A stretch of DNA of 40,156 bases from Kiritimatiellia bacterium (GCA_028715905.1 JAQUQV010000022.1:1-40156); one strand, 5' to 3'; numbered from the stretch's first letter, positions 29,028 through 37,716 are shown. A program made the numbers and translations. The notes: generated by a model not told the origin, from the letters alone.

Positions 29028-31025
29028 TCAAGACTTTTGTTTGCCGCGCCGCTTTGTTTGCCGCCCGCGCAGTTCAAAGAGCTGGTCGCGCAGCGCCGCC
29101 GCCCTTTCAAACTCAAGCGCGTCGGCGGCGGCCATCATTTCGCGTTCAATTTCGGCCATGGCCAGGCGGCGGTCGTATTCCTCGTCGGTCCCGGCCAGGG
29201 CTTTCCGTTCAATGTCCGCGCTTTCCGCGCGGGTTACGAGGCTTTCCTGAATGCTCTTTTTAATGCTTTTTGGCGTGATCTTGTGCCGGCGGTTGTATGC
29301 CTCCTGTTGGCGGCGGCGGTTCTGCATGATTTCAAGGGCGCGCTGCATGGATCCGGTTATTTCATCAGCGTAGAGGATCACCGTGCCGGAAATATGGCGC
29401 GCCGCCCGGCCGGCGGTCTGGATCAGCGCCGTTTCCGAGCGCAAAAAACCTTCCTTGTCGGCGTCCAGAATGGCGACCAGCGACACTTCCGGCAGATCAA
29501 GCCCTTCGCGCAGAAGGTTTATGCCGATCAAGCAGTCAAAATCTCCTTTGCGCAGGCCGCGCAGTATTTCCACCCTTTCAATGGCGTCAATATCAGCATG
29601 CAGATAAGTTACCCGCAGTCCCGCTTCCTGGAGATAGGAGCTCAAATCCTCGGCCGTTTTCTTGGTCATGGTGGTTACCAGCACGCGCTCTTTTTTTGCG
29701 GCGCGGCCCTGGATTTCACTCATCAAGTCGTCAATCTGGCCCTTCAACGGCCGCACCGATACGGGCGGGTCCACCAGTCCGGTGGGGCGGATGATTTGCG
29801 GGATTGTTCCATCCGAGATCTGGCGCTCGTAGGGACCGGGCGTAGCGGTCATGAAGATGATCGGGCCGGTTTTTGTCAAAAATTCATCAAAATTGAGGGG
29901 GCGGTTGTCGCGCGCCGAGGGCAGGCGGAATCCGTGTTCAATCAGGACGTTCTTGCGCGCCTGGTCGCCGTTGTACATGCCGCGCAGTTGCGGCAGGGTG
30001 GCGTGCGATTCGTCAATAACGGTGAGAAATTCCCCGCGGATGTAATCAATCAGGGTGGCCGGCGGTTCGCCCGCCGCGCGCCCGCTCAAATGCCGGGAAT
30101 AATTTTCAACGCCGGAGCAATACCCCGCGGTTTGCAGCATTTCCACGTCATACATCGTGCGCATTTTAAGGCGCTGGGCCTCCAGCAGTTTTTTGTTTGC
30201 TTCCAGGACGCGGATTTGTTCCTCAAGTTCGGCCGTGATGCGCGCAATGGCGGGCGCCACGGCGTCCGGGGGCATGACGAAATGCTTGGCGGGTGAAATC
30301 ACGAGCGCCTCAAGTTCCCCGCTGGTTTTGCCGCTGACCGGGTCAAAGCGGCGGATGCGGTCAATTTCATCGCCGGAAAATTCAATCCGGATGCCGGATT
30401 GCGAATAGGATGGAAAAACGTCAAGCGTGTCGCCCCGGGCGCGGAAAACGCCCGGCAGAGGCTCGTAGTCGTTGCGGGTGTAGCGGATGTCCACGAGGCG
30501 GCGCATAAGATCGTCGCGCTCAATCTTTTCGCCTCTCTTGGCCTCCACAAGCATGGCGCGGTAGTCCTCGGGCGAGCCCAGGCCGTAGATGCAGGAGACG
30601 GAAGCAACGATAATGACGTCGTCGCGGCTGATCAGGGAATTGGTGGCGGAAAGGCGCAGGCGTTCAATTTCCTCATTGATGGCCGCGTCCTTTTCAATGT
30701 AGGTGTCGGTCTGCGGAATGTAGGCCTCGGGCTGGTAATAATCGTAATAGCTTATGAAATATTCAACGGCGTTGTCCGGGAAATAATTTTTCAATTCATG
30801 GAAGAGCTGGGCGGCCAGGGTTTTGTTGTGGGAGATGACCAGCGCCGGCCTGGAAAAGGAAGCGATTGTGTTGGCGATCGTGAAAGTCTTGCCCGAGCCG
30901 GTTACGCCTTCCAGGGTCTGGAATCTTTTGCCGGCCTTCAGTCCGGCAAACAGCGATGCGATCGCCCCGGGCTGGTCGCCGGAAGGCTTGTAACGTGCGC
31001 GCAGTTTGAACAGATTTCCAGGCAT
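29028..31025 (-). CDS. uvrB: excinuclease ABC subunit B
   Basis: The 665-residue helicase-like subunit verifies DNA damage in nucleotide excision repair, between UvrA loading and UvrC incision. Motifs: Walker A GVTGSGKTFT (40-49), the damage-probing beta-hairpin YYDYYQPEAYIPQTDTYI (93-110), VIDESHATLPQ (motif II), FMTATPGPYE, QTAGRAARH (motif VI) and the C-terminal UVR domain (about 625-660, ADALEFERAAALRDQ), which contacts UvrC. No ribosome binding site is obvious. The gene follows nadA by 84 bp and precedes the unknown membrane protein. Confidence 0.98.
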   Translation of the reverse strand: MPGNLFKLRARYKPSGDQPGAIASLFAGLKAGKRFQTLEGVTGSGKTFTIANTIASFSRPALVISHNKTLAAQLFHELKNYFPDNAVEYFISYYDYYQPEAYIPQTDTYIEKDAAINEEIERLRLSATNSLISRDDVIIVASVSCIYGLGSPEDYRAMLVEAKRGEKIERDDLMRRLVDIRYTRNDYEPLPGVFRARGDTLDVFPSYSQSGIRIEFSGDEIDRIRRFDPVSGKTSGELEALVISPAKHFVMPPDAVAPAIARITAELEEQIRVLEANKKLLEAQRLKMRTMYDVEMLQTAGYCSGVENYSRHLSGRAAGEPPATLIDYIRGEFLTVIDESHATLPQLRGMYNGDQARKNVLIEHGFRLPSARDNRPLNFDEFLTKTGPIIFMTATPGPYERQISDGTIPQIIRPTGLVDPPVSVRPLKGQIDDLMSEIQGRAAKKERVLVTTMTKKTAEDLSSYLQEAGLRVTYLHADIDAIERVEILRGLRKGDFDCLIGINLLREGLDLPEVSLVAILDADKEGFLRSETALIQTAGRAARHISGTVILYADEITGSMQRALEIMQNRRRQQEAYNRRHKITPKSIKKSIQESLVTRAESADIERKALAGTDEEYDRRLAMAEIEREMMAAADALEFERAAALRDQLFELRGRQTKRRGKQKS

Positions 31026-31035
31026 TATAAAAAAT

Positions 31036-31107
31036 GCAGAATGTAGAATACAGAAACATTCAGATGCTGCGGCAGAGCAGGTAAGCCTTGATAATTCTGC
31101 ATTCTGC
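31036..31107. repeat. inverted repeat in the nadA-uvrB spacer
   Basis: GCAGAATGTAGAAT (31036-31049) and ATTCTGCATTCTGC (31094-31107) are inverted arms with 13 of 14 matches and a 44-bp loop. It could form a long RNA hairpin between the two genes. The arms are themselves tandem GCAGAAT words, a common type of degenerate intergenic repeat. Confidence 0.6.
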
Positions 31108-31109
31108 CT

Positions 31110-32132
31110 TTATGATATTTCCAGCATCCGTTTCAGCGCCCGTGCCGCGTTGGCCATGATGCCCGGCTCAACTCGGATTACATTTTCCTCCGGCCATGTT
31201 TCCATTGTTTTCAGCAGTTTTTCCTCGGTAATCAGGGCCATGTTGCGGCAGAGGGAGGCGCGCAGGGGATAGACGGCGACCCTGTCTTTATGCAGCGCCG
31301 CCAGTCTTTTCACCAGGTTGATTTCGGTGCCGACAATAATGGTTGCTCCCGACGGGGCGTTTTCAACGTATTTAATGATTTGCGAGGTTGAACCGTGGGC
31401 GTCGGCCAGCCGCAGGACTTCTTTCGGCGTTTCGGGGTGCACGATGATTTTTGCCAGCGGATGCTCCGCGCGGGCTTTCCGAACGTCATCAACCGCAAAC
31501 ATGTGCACATGGCAATATCCCTTCCAGAGCGCGATTTGCGCTTTTTCGGCCTGGCCGGGAAGCATCCCGCCGCCCGGCAGGCTCGGGTTATAAATTGCGG
31601 TTTTTTCATCGGGCAACCCGAGGTCGTGCGCGGTGTTCGCGCCCAGGTGCTCGTCCGGAAGAAACAAAATCCGCTTGTTTTGCTCAAGGAAAAACCGGAA
31701 CACTTCTTTCGCGTTGCCGGAAGTGCAGGTGGCGGCGTCGTGTTCGCCGCAGAAAGCCTTGACGGCCGCGCTGCTGTTGACATAGGCGACCGGCGACCAT
31801 CCGCCTCCGGCTGAATTAAGTTCGGTCCATGCCGGCAGGACCTCGCGTAAAGGCGCCATGTCGGCCATGGGACAGCCCGCCGCCGGGTCGGGCATATAGA
31901 CCGCCTGGCGCTCTCCGGCGAGAATACAGGCCGATTCGGCCATGAAATGCACGCCGCAAAAAACTATTTTTTCTGCCTGGCCGGCCGCGGCCGCGCGGCG
32001 GGCCAGCTCCAGCGAATCGCCGGTGAAATCGGCGTGTCTTAAAACTTCATCCCGCTGGTAATAGTGTCCCAGGATGCAAAGCCGTCCGCCCCATTGCTTT
32101 TTCAGCTTTTCAATTTTTTCCGAAACGCGCAT
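31110..32132 (-). CDS. nadA: quinolinate synthase
   Basis: The 340-residue [4Fe-4S] enzyme condenses iminoaspartate with dihydroxyacetone phosphate to quinolinate in de novo NAD synthesis. The three cluster cysteines are Cys87 (AAGCPMADM), Cys207 (WKGYCHVH) and Cys295 (SLCRNMALIT). Substrate motifs GHYYQRDEV (22-30), YVNSSAAVKA, TCTSGNA (135-141), HPE (232-234) and GSTSQI are present. The HPEC motif common in the family reads HPET here; that Cys is not a cluster ligand. NadB and NadC are not in the window. It lies 19 nt after the metallopeptidase gene and before uvrB, so co-transcription is likely. Confidence 0.96.
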   Translation of the reverse strand: MRVSEKIEKLKKQWGGRLCILGHYYQRDEVLRHADFTGDSLELARRAAAAGQAEKIVFCGVHFMAESACILAGERQAVYMPDPAAGCPMADMAPLREVLPAWTELNSAGGGWSPVAYVNSSAAVKAFCGEHDAATCTSGNAKEVFRFFLEQNKRILFLPDEHLGANTAHDLGLPDEKTAIYNPSLPGGGMLPGQAEKAQIALWKGYCHVHMFAVDDVRKARAEHPLAKIIVHPETPKEVLRLADAHGSTSQIIKYVENAPSGATIIVGTEINLVKRLAALHKDRVAVYPLRASLCRNMALITEEKLLKTMETWPEENVIRVEPGIMANAARALKRMLEIS

Positions 32133-32151
32133 TGTGTTTTCCGCCGTTTCT

Positions 32152-34896
32152 TCACATTTTCCCGTAGAGCGCCCAGTAAGTTATGGGCACATATTGTTCG
32201 CCGCCGAAATCGGTCAGATGCTCGGTTGTATCCGGGCCCATATAATAAATATGCCAGTCGCCGTAATAGGGCGAATAAACGGCCAGGTCGGAAATGCCGT
32301 CGCCGTCGTAGTCGCCGGCCACGGGGCGGTAGTAATATCCGTCGTAATCGGCAAAGCGGTAATCGGGAACAAGGAGCCATTCATTCACGCGCGACCACAC
32401 ATACCAGCCGCCGGAATGATAATCATAGAGGCCGAAATCGGTTATGCCGTCGCCGTCGTAGTCGCCCGGGGCGGGGACGTGGCGGCGGTCGGCGCCGAAC
32501 ACCTCGCTGAAATCGCAATATTCTATCCGGCCGGTCTCCAGGTAAAAAAGCTGCCATAAGGCCATGTCGTTGGAATAAATGACCGCGTCGGATTGGCCGC
32601 CGCCGTTATAATCGCCCGGCGCGGGCACATAGCCGTAGCCGCCGAAAATACCGCCGTTGGCCAGCCAGGTCTGGTTTGAGGAGCTCCAGGCGTGCCAGGC
32701 GCCGGTTCTGGAATTATAAAGCGCCAAATCGGTTGCGCCGTCGCCATCGTAGTCGCCCGGGGCGGGAATGAGATCGTTTCCGCCGGCCTGAAATATGTCC
32801 GTTCGTCCGGTGCCGAGATAATGAATCATCCACCATCCCGTTGCCTGCGAATAGAGCGCCGCGTCCGCCAGGCCGTCGCCGTCATAGTCTCCGGGTATGG
32901 GCAGGTAATCATAACCGCCGAATTGTTCGCCGGCGGCAATCGTGCGGCGGGCGGCGCCCGATGAGTCCGCGCGCCATTGGCCTGTTTGAAAATTGTAAAG
33001 CGCATAATCGGCCCGGCCGTCATGGTCAAAATCGTTATTCAATCCCAGCCGGAGCAGGTCGTAAGATGGGGCGGGGGACGGGCCTTCTTCTTTCACGCCG
33101 ACCGCCGCCCAGGCCGCCGCAACCGCGCCGGTCCAGGCGGAATCCAAGTCCGCCGCCGCCGAAATCCAGTAAATTCGCGCGGCGGCGTAGTCGGTGTCGG
33201 GCGTGCAGTAATTTGCGAGAGCGCGGTAGGCGACCAAGATCGCGTTTGTAATCCCGATGCCGGTGAAATCATAACTGGCGCCGTCGTTATTGCCGCTGCC
33301 GCCCTCGGCGAGCAGGTAAAAGAAATGGTTCTGGACGCCGCAGTTGTAATGGACGCCGCCGTTGTCGCCGCTGCCGTAGTACCAGTAGCTGCCGTGGTAC
33401 CGGCTCGGGTCTTGATAGCGCCGCGGATTGCGCATGTCGCGCAGGGCCGTGGAGTAAGGGTAGGTGCAGTCTTCGCCGATCAACCAGTCGGCATAACCGG
33501 CGGTTCTTTCGGGATAGGAGCTCCGTCCGTCCGGCTGGCTGGCGAATTCAATACCGGCGGCGAAAATATCGGAAAATGATTCATTGAGGGCGCCCGACTC
33601 GTTTTGATAGATCAAGTCCGCGGTATGCTCGGTTACGGCGTGGGTGAATTCATGGGCGCAGACGTCCAGCACCGTCAGATCGGCGAAATAACTGCCGGGA
33701 TAAAAGTAAAAAGCCTGCGCGTCCGGGTCCCAGAATGCGTTGTCGGTATCGCCTTCAACGCGCACGTTGGCCAGGGCCGGGGCGTAGGAATTATCATAAC
33801 TGTGGCGCGCGTGAACCTGGAAATAATAGGCTTGAATAGTGTTGAAATTGCGGGCGGCCGAGATTTCGGTCCGGCCGTATATAGTGTCCGGCCAGTCCGC
33901 CGAGTTATTGCGGGCGGTTGTGTTCTCAGGGTAATCGTATATCCGCCAGAGGTTGCCCGGAGAATAGAGGTAATAATATGCGCTGACTTTGTCGCCGGTG
34001 AGGCTGACCTCCGCGCTCCCTTCGCCGGCGAGGAGCGTTCCGGATATTGTTACGGCGTATTTGGAGCGTTCCGCCGCGGGAACGGTGCTTTTGCGCACGT
34101 CGTTATAGCAGTTTAAAATAGCGCCGTCCCGCGCGTTGACCCAATATCTCCAGTTTCCGAAACCGGCCCTGTTATCCCGGTAAACAAGCCGGAGCTCGTA
34201 GGCCAGGACCGGGGCGGCATTTCTTGCGTAGACGACCAGCTCAATCTCGCCCTTTAATGCGCCGGCGAGTTTGCCTTTTTCAACAAGGTCTTTCTGCGCC
34301 GCCGCAACCGCCGCTTTTTCGTCAATCGTTTTTTCCGGCGCAAGGTCAATGCCGGGGATGTAACGTCCGTTGACCTGGTAAGGCCGCCCGGATTCGTTGA
34401 AGTGAACAACAACCCCTCCGCCGACCACTTTCAATCCCAGATGCATCTGTTCCAGCCGCACATGGCGGAAGCCGAGCGCGTCGCGCTCAATTTTAAGGAG
34501 GGAAAACTCGCGGCCTGCGTCGCGCAGGCGGTAAGATTTTGAGAGATTTTCCATGACGGCCAGGGCGGCGGCGAAATCATTTGTCGGGAGCGGGGAAATG
34601 TTTTTGCCCCCGGCGGGAGCGGAAAGGTCTTTGCCGCGGATGGAGGCCGGCGCGCCGGTTTTCGCGTCCCATGCCACCGCCGCGGCGCCGAGATTTTCCA
34701 GCGCCGCCTTCTGGCCGGCGGAGGGCGTTTTGAGGGGCGCGGTTTGTGAAGCGGCGTAAGGCGCGGCGGCGGATTTTTTCCGTAAATGTTCGTCGTCAGC
34801 CCGGAAGGCTAACGCAGGGGATACGGTTAAAAAGATCAGCAGGGAGAAAACCATTCGCGCCGGAATTGTTGTCATTAAGCCGTTCCGTGAAGACAT
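32152..34896 (-). CDS. secreted M4-family (thermolysin-like) metallopeptidase with FG-GAP/VCBS-like repeats
   Basis: The 914-residue precursor starts with a signal peptide (about 1-30, cleavage near SPALA-FRAD). An FTP/PepSY-type propeptide covers about 60-270. The catalytic domain has the zinc motif HEFTH (415-419), the third ligand Glu439 in GALNESFSD and His515 in GGVHYNCGVQNH, equivalent to thermolysin His231. The C-terminal 270 residues hold six repeats based on DYDGDGxxDxALY (from about 645), Ca-binding beta-propeller-like units found in exported proteins. It is probably autoprocessed and exported to degrade protein, or held at the cell surface. ATG 34896 is used; the ATG at 34875 (MTTIPARM) is nearly as good. 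The next gene, nadA, is functionally unrelated. Confidence 0.93.
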   Translation of the reverse strand: MSSRNGLMTTIPARMVFSLLIFLTVSPALAFRADDEHLRKKSAAAPYAASQTAPLKTPSAGQKAALENLGAAAVAWDAKTGAPASIRGKDLSAPAGGKNISPLPTNDFAAALAVMENLSKSYRLRDAGREFSLLKIERDALGFRHVRLEQMHLGLKVVGGGVVVHFNESGRPYQVNGRYIPGIDLAPEKTIDEKAAVAAAQKDLVEKGKLAGALKGEIELVVYARNAAPVLAYELRLVYRDNRAGFGNWRYWVNARDGAILNCYNDVRKSTVPAAERSKYAVTISGTLLAGEGSAEVSLTGDKVSAYYYLYSPGNLWRIYDYPENTTARNNSADWPDTIYGRTEISAARNFNTIQAYYFQVHARHSYDNSYAPALANVRVEGDTDNAFWDPDAQAFYFYPGSYFADLTVLDVCAHEFTHAVTEHTADLIYQNESGALNESFSDIFAAGIEFASQPDGRSSYPERTAGYADWLIGEDCTYPYSTALRDMRNPRRYQDPSRYHGSYWYYGSGDNGGVHYNCGVQNHFFYLLAEGGSGNNDGASYDFTGIGITNAILVAYRALANYCTPDTDYAAARIYWISAAADLDSAWTGAVAAAWAAVGVKEEGPSPAPSYDLLRLGLNNDFDHDGRADYALYNFQTGQWRADSSGAARRTIAAGEQFGGYDYLPIPGDYDGDGLADAALYSQATGWWMIHYLGTGRTDIFQAGGNDLIPAPGDYDGDGATDLALYNSRTGAWHAWSSSNQTWLANGGIFGGYGYVPAPGDYNGGGQSDAVIYSNDMALWQLFYLETGRIEYCDFSEVFGADRRHVPAPGDYDGDGITDFGLYDYHSGGWYVWSRVNEWLLVPDYRFADYDGYYYRPVAGDYDGDGISDLAVYSPYYGDWHIYYMGPDTTEHLTDFGGEQYVPITYWALYGKM

Positions 34897-34966
34897 GATA
34901 CACTTTTGCGTAGAAGTTTAAACCTTAAACAAGACCGGCGGAGCGCCTGCCGGGAAAGTTTTGGAT

Positions 34967-34981
34967 GGCGGCACTGCCGCC
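34967..34981. repeat. GC hairpin next to the nucleotidyltransferase stop
   Basis: GGCGGC-ACT-GCCGCC forms a 6-bp stem directly after the nucleotidyltransferase stop on the minus strand, with no T-tract. It may weaken read-through into the peptidase gene. Confidence 0.4.
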
Positions 34982-35446
34982 TTATGTTTTTCTTTTTTTG
35001 TTTTTTCCTTCCAAAACCCGGCGCAACACGCGGGCGTCATCCTGATGGCGCGGATGTTTAATTGCGCTTTTGATCCGCCATAGCGACTCAAGATCAATCC
35101 AGAATGCCTTGCTTTTGCCGTATGGAGCTTTTATTCGTTTTTTCCACGCCTCTTTAAATTTGATGAATTCCACGTTCACAATAATATCGATGCGGTTGGG
35201 CGCAATGCCGATTTGGACTACCTGTGTCGGATTGTTGAAATCCAGCAGTACGGGACTGCCAAACTCTGCCAGTGCATGGTTGGCGCGGGTGATATTTTCT
35301 TTCGTTCCATCCACCCACAAATCCATGTCCTTTGTGTATCGCGGTTTTGCGTGAAAGGTGAATGCCAACCCTCCAATAATAAGATAGCGGACGCGATGGT
35401 CGCTTAAAAACGCAAGCATATCTTCAAAATCTGCGATGCTGTTCAT
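34982..35446 (-). CDS. MNT/AbiEii-like nucleotidyltransferase
   Basis: The 154-residue protein has the nucleotidyltransferase signature: a Gly-Gly turn in YLIIGGLAFTFHA (21-33) and the metal-binding Asp pair in TKDMDLWVD (Asp40, Asp42), followed by a helical C-terminal part. Proteins of this type (DUF6036/AbiEii/MNT) transfer nucleotides to RNA or protein and often act in toxin-antitoxin or abortive-infection pairs. The gene overlaps the preceding 78-codon gene by 23 bp and has no ribosome binding site of its own, so the two are probably translated together. Whether it is toxin or antitoxin is not clear. Confidence 0.7.
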   Translation of the reverse strand: MNSIADFEDMLAFLSDHRVRYLIIGGLAFTFHAKPRYTKDMDLWVDGTKENITRANHALAEFGSPVLLDFNNPTQVVQIGIAPNRIDIIVNVEFIKFKEAWKKRIKAPYGKSKAFWIDLESLWRIKSAIKHPRHQDDARVLRRVLEGKNKKRKT

Positions 35447-35660
35447 GAATATGTCTGGCTTGTTTCACCTTTTCCACGTCTGCGTGAATGGCGGCCAGCG
35501 CGGAAAGCCGATCCTGCGGTGTTTTTGACTGCCAATATGCAAAATCCCACTCTTCCGCCTCGCCAAAATTATTGGCGCGATGCGCCGCCATTTGTTTTCT
35601 GCGCGCTCCGGCCCGCAGCAATCTGGCCGCTCTTTTGTCCTGAATAATTGTTGTTTTCAT
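35424..35660 (-). CDS. small partner of the nucleotidyltransferase (antitoxin-like)
   Basis: The 78-residue protein is very basic at the N-terminus (RAARLLRAGARRKQM) and ends in a helical, charged region with EEWDFAYWQSKTPQDRL. I do not recognise a named family. Its size, its position before the nucleotidyltransferase and the 23-bp overlap fit the first gene of a toxin-antitoxin-type pair. There is no clear Shine-Dalgarno sequence. No DNA-binding fold can be shown by eye. Confidence 0.5.
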   Translation of the reverse strand: MKTTIIQDKRAARLLRAGARRKQMAAHRANNFGEAEEWDFAYWQSKTPQDRLSALAAIHADVEKVKQARHIHEQHRRF

Positions 35661-35890
35661 ACATAAATCATGATTGCAACTGCGGGAATATCATGTTTTT
35701 TTTATTTCAATTTGTCAATGATTTTTCAGCTGGATTTTTCAACTGTCCCCTCGTTTTTTTTATTACCTCTCAGCCCTTGCCCGGCATTTACGGCGGCACA
35801 CGGAACATCTGAACAGACATGACGAATTGACTGGACAAACCCCTGATTGAGGGGTAAAAAAATGCCTGTTAACAACGGAGTGTTACGGCA
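35661..35890. other. spacer between the toxin-antitoxin-like pair and the PRTase operon
   Basis: No clear gene. A hairpin ACCCCT-N5-AGGGGT (near 35840-35856) is followed by an A-run on the plus strand, so it is not a plus-strand terminator. A 35-codon frame from the ATG at 35862 is in another frame from the better-supported one at 35891. The spacer must hold promoters for both divergent directions, but none was recognised. Confidence 0.4.
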
Positions 35891-35998
35891 ATGCCTTTGG
35901 AAATTATTAATGTTAGCGCTCATGACCGCGAGATTCTGCGGCGGCTGGCGGCGCGCAAGGCGGAAATAACAATGGCTGCGGCGGAGAAACACGGGTGA
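35891..35998 (+). CDS. 35-codon leader ORF, possible relic of a uroporphyrinogen-decarboxylase-like gene
   Basis: This frame (MPLEIINVSAHDREILRRLAARKAEI...) starts at an ATG about 10 nt after GGAG and ends in TGA that overlaps the GTG start of the phosphoribosyltransferase (GTGA). The DREILRRLAARKAEI segment looks like the N-terminus of uroporphyrinogen-decarboxylase/methyltransferase-like proteins as I remember them. That would make it a remnant that now couples translation into the next gene. It could instead be a true small leader peptide or chance. Confidence 0.35.
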   Translation: MPLEIINVSAHDREILRRLAARKAEITMAAAEKHG

Positions 35999-36753
35999 AT
36001 CCGGAAGAGAAAAAAGTTTTGCAGGAAACAAACCTGCGCCATCTTGTCCGCGCCGGTGCTTTTCGGTTCATTGACCGCGAAACGCCCTGGTTTCCCTACA
36101 CCTCCGGCCAGGTCGGGGCGTATTACCTCCAGAGCGTCTGTATTGAAAGCGACGGCCGGGCCTACGCGCACGCGGCGCGTTCGCTGGCGGAATTAATCCG
36201 GTCGGAGGCCGGCGCTTTTGACGTTATTTCCGGCGGCGAGAGCCGTGACTGGGATTTTTCCAATCCGGCCGCGGTCCTGCTGGAAAAACCGCATGCCAAG
36301 ATTTACAAGGACGGCCGGCTCATCGGCGCGGCTCTGGGCGGAAAGAAAGTGGTGCACGTGGCGGACCTGAACAATGAAGGTTCGTCGGTGCGCGATTGCT
36401 GGAAGCCGGCCATTGAAAAAGCCGGCGGCGCGCTCGCCGGGGTGTTTTCTTTTGTTGACCGGCTGGAGGACGGGCACGACCTGTTCCTTGAAATGGGCCT
36501 TCCTTCTTTCAACGTGGTGCCACTGGATAAAAACGCCTGGGATATTATTCTTCAGGAAAACGTCATTTCCGGAAGTCTGCACGATCAGCTGGTTGCCAGG
36601 ATGCAAGACCGCAGAAAATGGGCAATCAACGCCTTGCTGAATAATCCGGAATATTTCAGGAAATTTTACAGCGAAAATTCAACCCGTGATAAGGCCTTGA
36701 AAATTATGCGGACTTATGTTGAGATTAGCGGTAAACTGAAAGCGATAATTTAA
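35995..36753 (+). CDS. PyrE-like phosphoribosyltransferase
   Basis: The 252-residue protein is a divergent orotate-phosphoribosyltransferase-type enzyme. The PRPP loop reads KKVVHVADLNNEGSS (117-131) where canonical enzymes have VVDDVITTGGS, so the second acidic residue is replaced by Leu-Asn. Upstream, WFPYTSGQVGAYYL (32-45) and ISGGESRDWDFSNPAA (78-93) resemble the N-terminal and flexible-loop regions of PyrE relatives. C-terminal residues 200-252 are helical and extra. It probably joins a base, or removes ribose phosphate, with PRPP. It starts at GTG 35995 and is followed 9 nt later by a dihydroorotase-like gene, which supports a pyrimidine-type substrate. The altered PRPP loop raises doubt about orotate. 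Confidence 0.65.
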   Translation: MNPEEKKVLQETNLRHLVRAGAFRFIDRETPWFPYTSGQVGAYYLQSVCIESDGRAYAHAARSLAELIRSEAGAFDVISGGESRDWDFSNPAAVLLEKPHAKIYKDGRLIGAALGGKKVVHVADLNNEGSSVRDCWKPAIEKAGGALAGVFSFVDRLEDGHDLFLEMGLPSFNVVPLDKNAWDIILQENVISGSLHDQLVARMQDRRKWAINALLNNPEYFRKFYSENSTRDKALKIMRTYVEISGKLKAII

Positions 36754-36762
36754 GTAATTATC

Positions 36763-37716
36763 ATGCGCATTGATCCCCATGTCCATTGCCGCGACGGACG
36801 GCAAAGCTACAAGGAAACCATTGAACACGTTTTCCGGCTCTGCGACCGGCAGGGCATTGACGTTGTTTTTGACATGCCCAACGCCGATCCGCCGGTTTTA
36901 AGAACCGCCGATCTTGAAAAACGGCTGGCGCTCGTGCCGGAAGGCGATGTGTCCCGTTACCGCGTTTTCCTGGGGGCGACCGCCGATGAAAACCAGCTGG
37001 CGGAAGCCGTTGCCCTGACAAAGAAATGCAAACAGGCCGTCGGCCTGAAAATGTACGCCGGCCGGTCGGTGGGTGAGCTCGGAATCTGCTCGGAAGAACT
37101 GCAGAGGAAAATATATGTCATTCTGGCCGGTCTTGGTTACGAGGGGGTTCTGGCCGTGCATTGTGAAAAGGAAAGCATGTGCCGGAATGTTTTTGACCCC
37201 CGGCATCCGGCCAGTCACTGCCGTTGCCGCCCTCCGGAGGCCGAAACCCTTTCCGTTGAAGACCAAATCAATTTCGCGCGCGCCGCCGGCTTTCGGGGGG
37301 GACTGCACATCTGCCATGTTTCCGCGGCCGCTTCGGTCGCACTTATTAAAGCGGTGCGGGCGGAAATAAAAATCACCTGCGGGGTTACCCCGCACCATCT
37401 TCTCTGGGACAATACCCGCATGAATAACAGGGAAGGGCTGTTGTACAAGGTCAATCCCCCCCTGCGCGAGCTGTCCGATTGCATCGCCCTGCGCCGGGCG
37501 CTCAAGGCCGGCGATATAGACTGGATTGAGACCGACCACGCCCCGCATCCGCTCAGCGAAAAGCTTTACCCGCCATATCTTTCCGGTTATCCTTCCCTTT
37601 GTCTTTACGGCGACCTGGTTGACAACGTTCTGCCCCTCTGGGGGCTTGATGAAAACATGATTAAAGATCTTACCTGCAACAATATAAAGAAAACATTTAT
37701 GGAAGGGGAATCGTAA
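36763..37716 (+). CDS. dihydroorotase-like amidohydrolase
   Basis: The 317-residue protein has all metal-site residues of the dihydroorotase family: His6 and His8 (DPHVHCRD), Lys96 (GLKMYAG, carboxylated in relatives), His133 (AVHCE), His185 (HICHVS) and Asp258 (TDHAPH). Also present are FDMPNADP, TPHHLLW (209-215) and NPPLR (231-235). It likely opens or closes a cyclic ureide, such as carbamoyl-aspartate to dihydroorotate. At 317 residues it is shorter than class I dihydroorotases (about 420) and closer to class II length, though the motifs look class I-like. It lies between a PyrE-like gene and an argininosuccinate-synthase-like gene whose ATG abuts its TAA. Confidence 0.75.
   Translation: MRIDPHVHCRDGRQSYKETIEHVFRLCDRQGIDVVFDMPNADPPVLRTADLEKRLALVPEGDVSRYRVFLGATADENQLAEAVALTKKCKQAVGLKMYAGRSVGELGICSEELQRKIYVILAGLGYEGVLAVHCEKESMCRNVFDPRHPASHCRCRPPEAETLSVEDQINFARAAGFRGGLHICHVSAAASVALIKAVRAEIKITCGVTPHHLLWDNTRMNNREGLLYKVNPPLRELSDCIALRRALKAGDIDWIETDHAPHPLSEKLYPPYLSGYPSLCLYGDLVDNVLPLWGLDENMIKDLTCNNIKKTFMEGES

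Noticed and set aside
31110-32132. Loss of an iron-sulfur ligand in NadA because HPEC reads HPET
   Set aside because: The three cluster cysteines (87, 207, 295) lie elsewhere and are all present; the HPEC cysteine is not a ligand.
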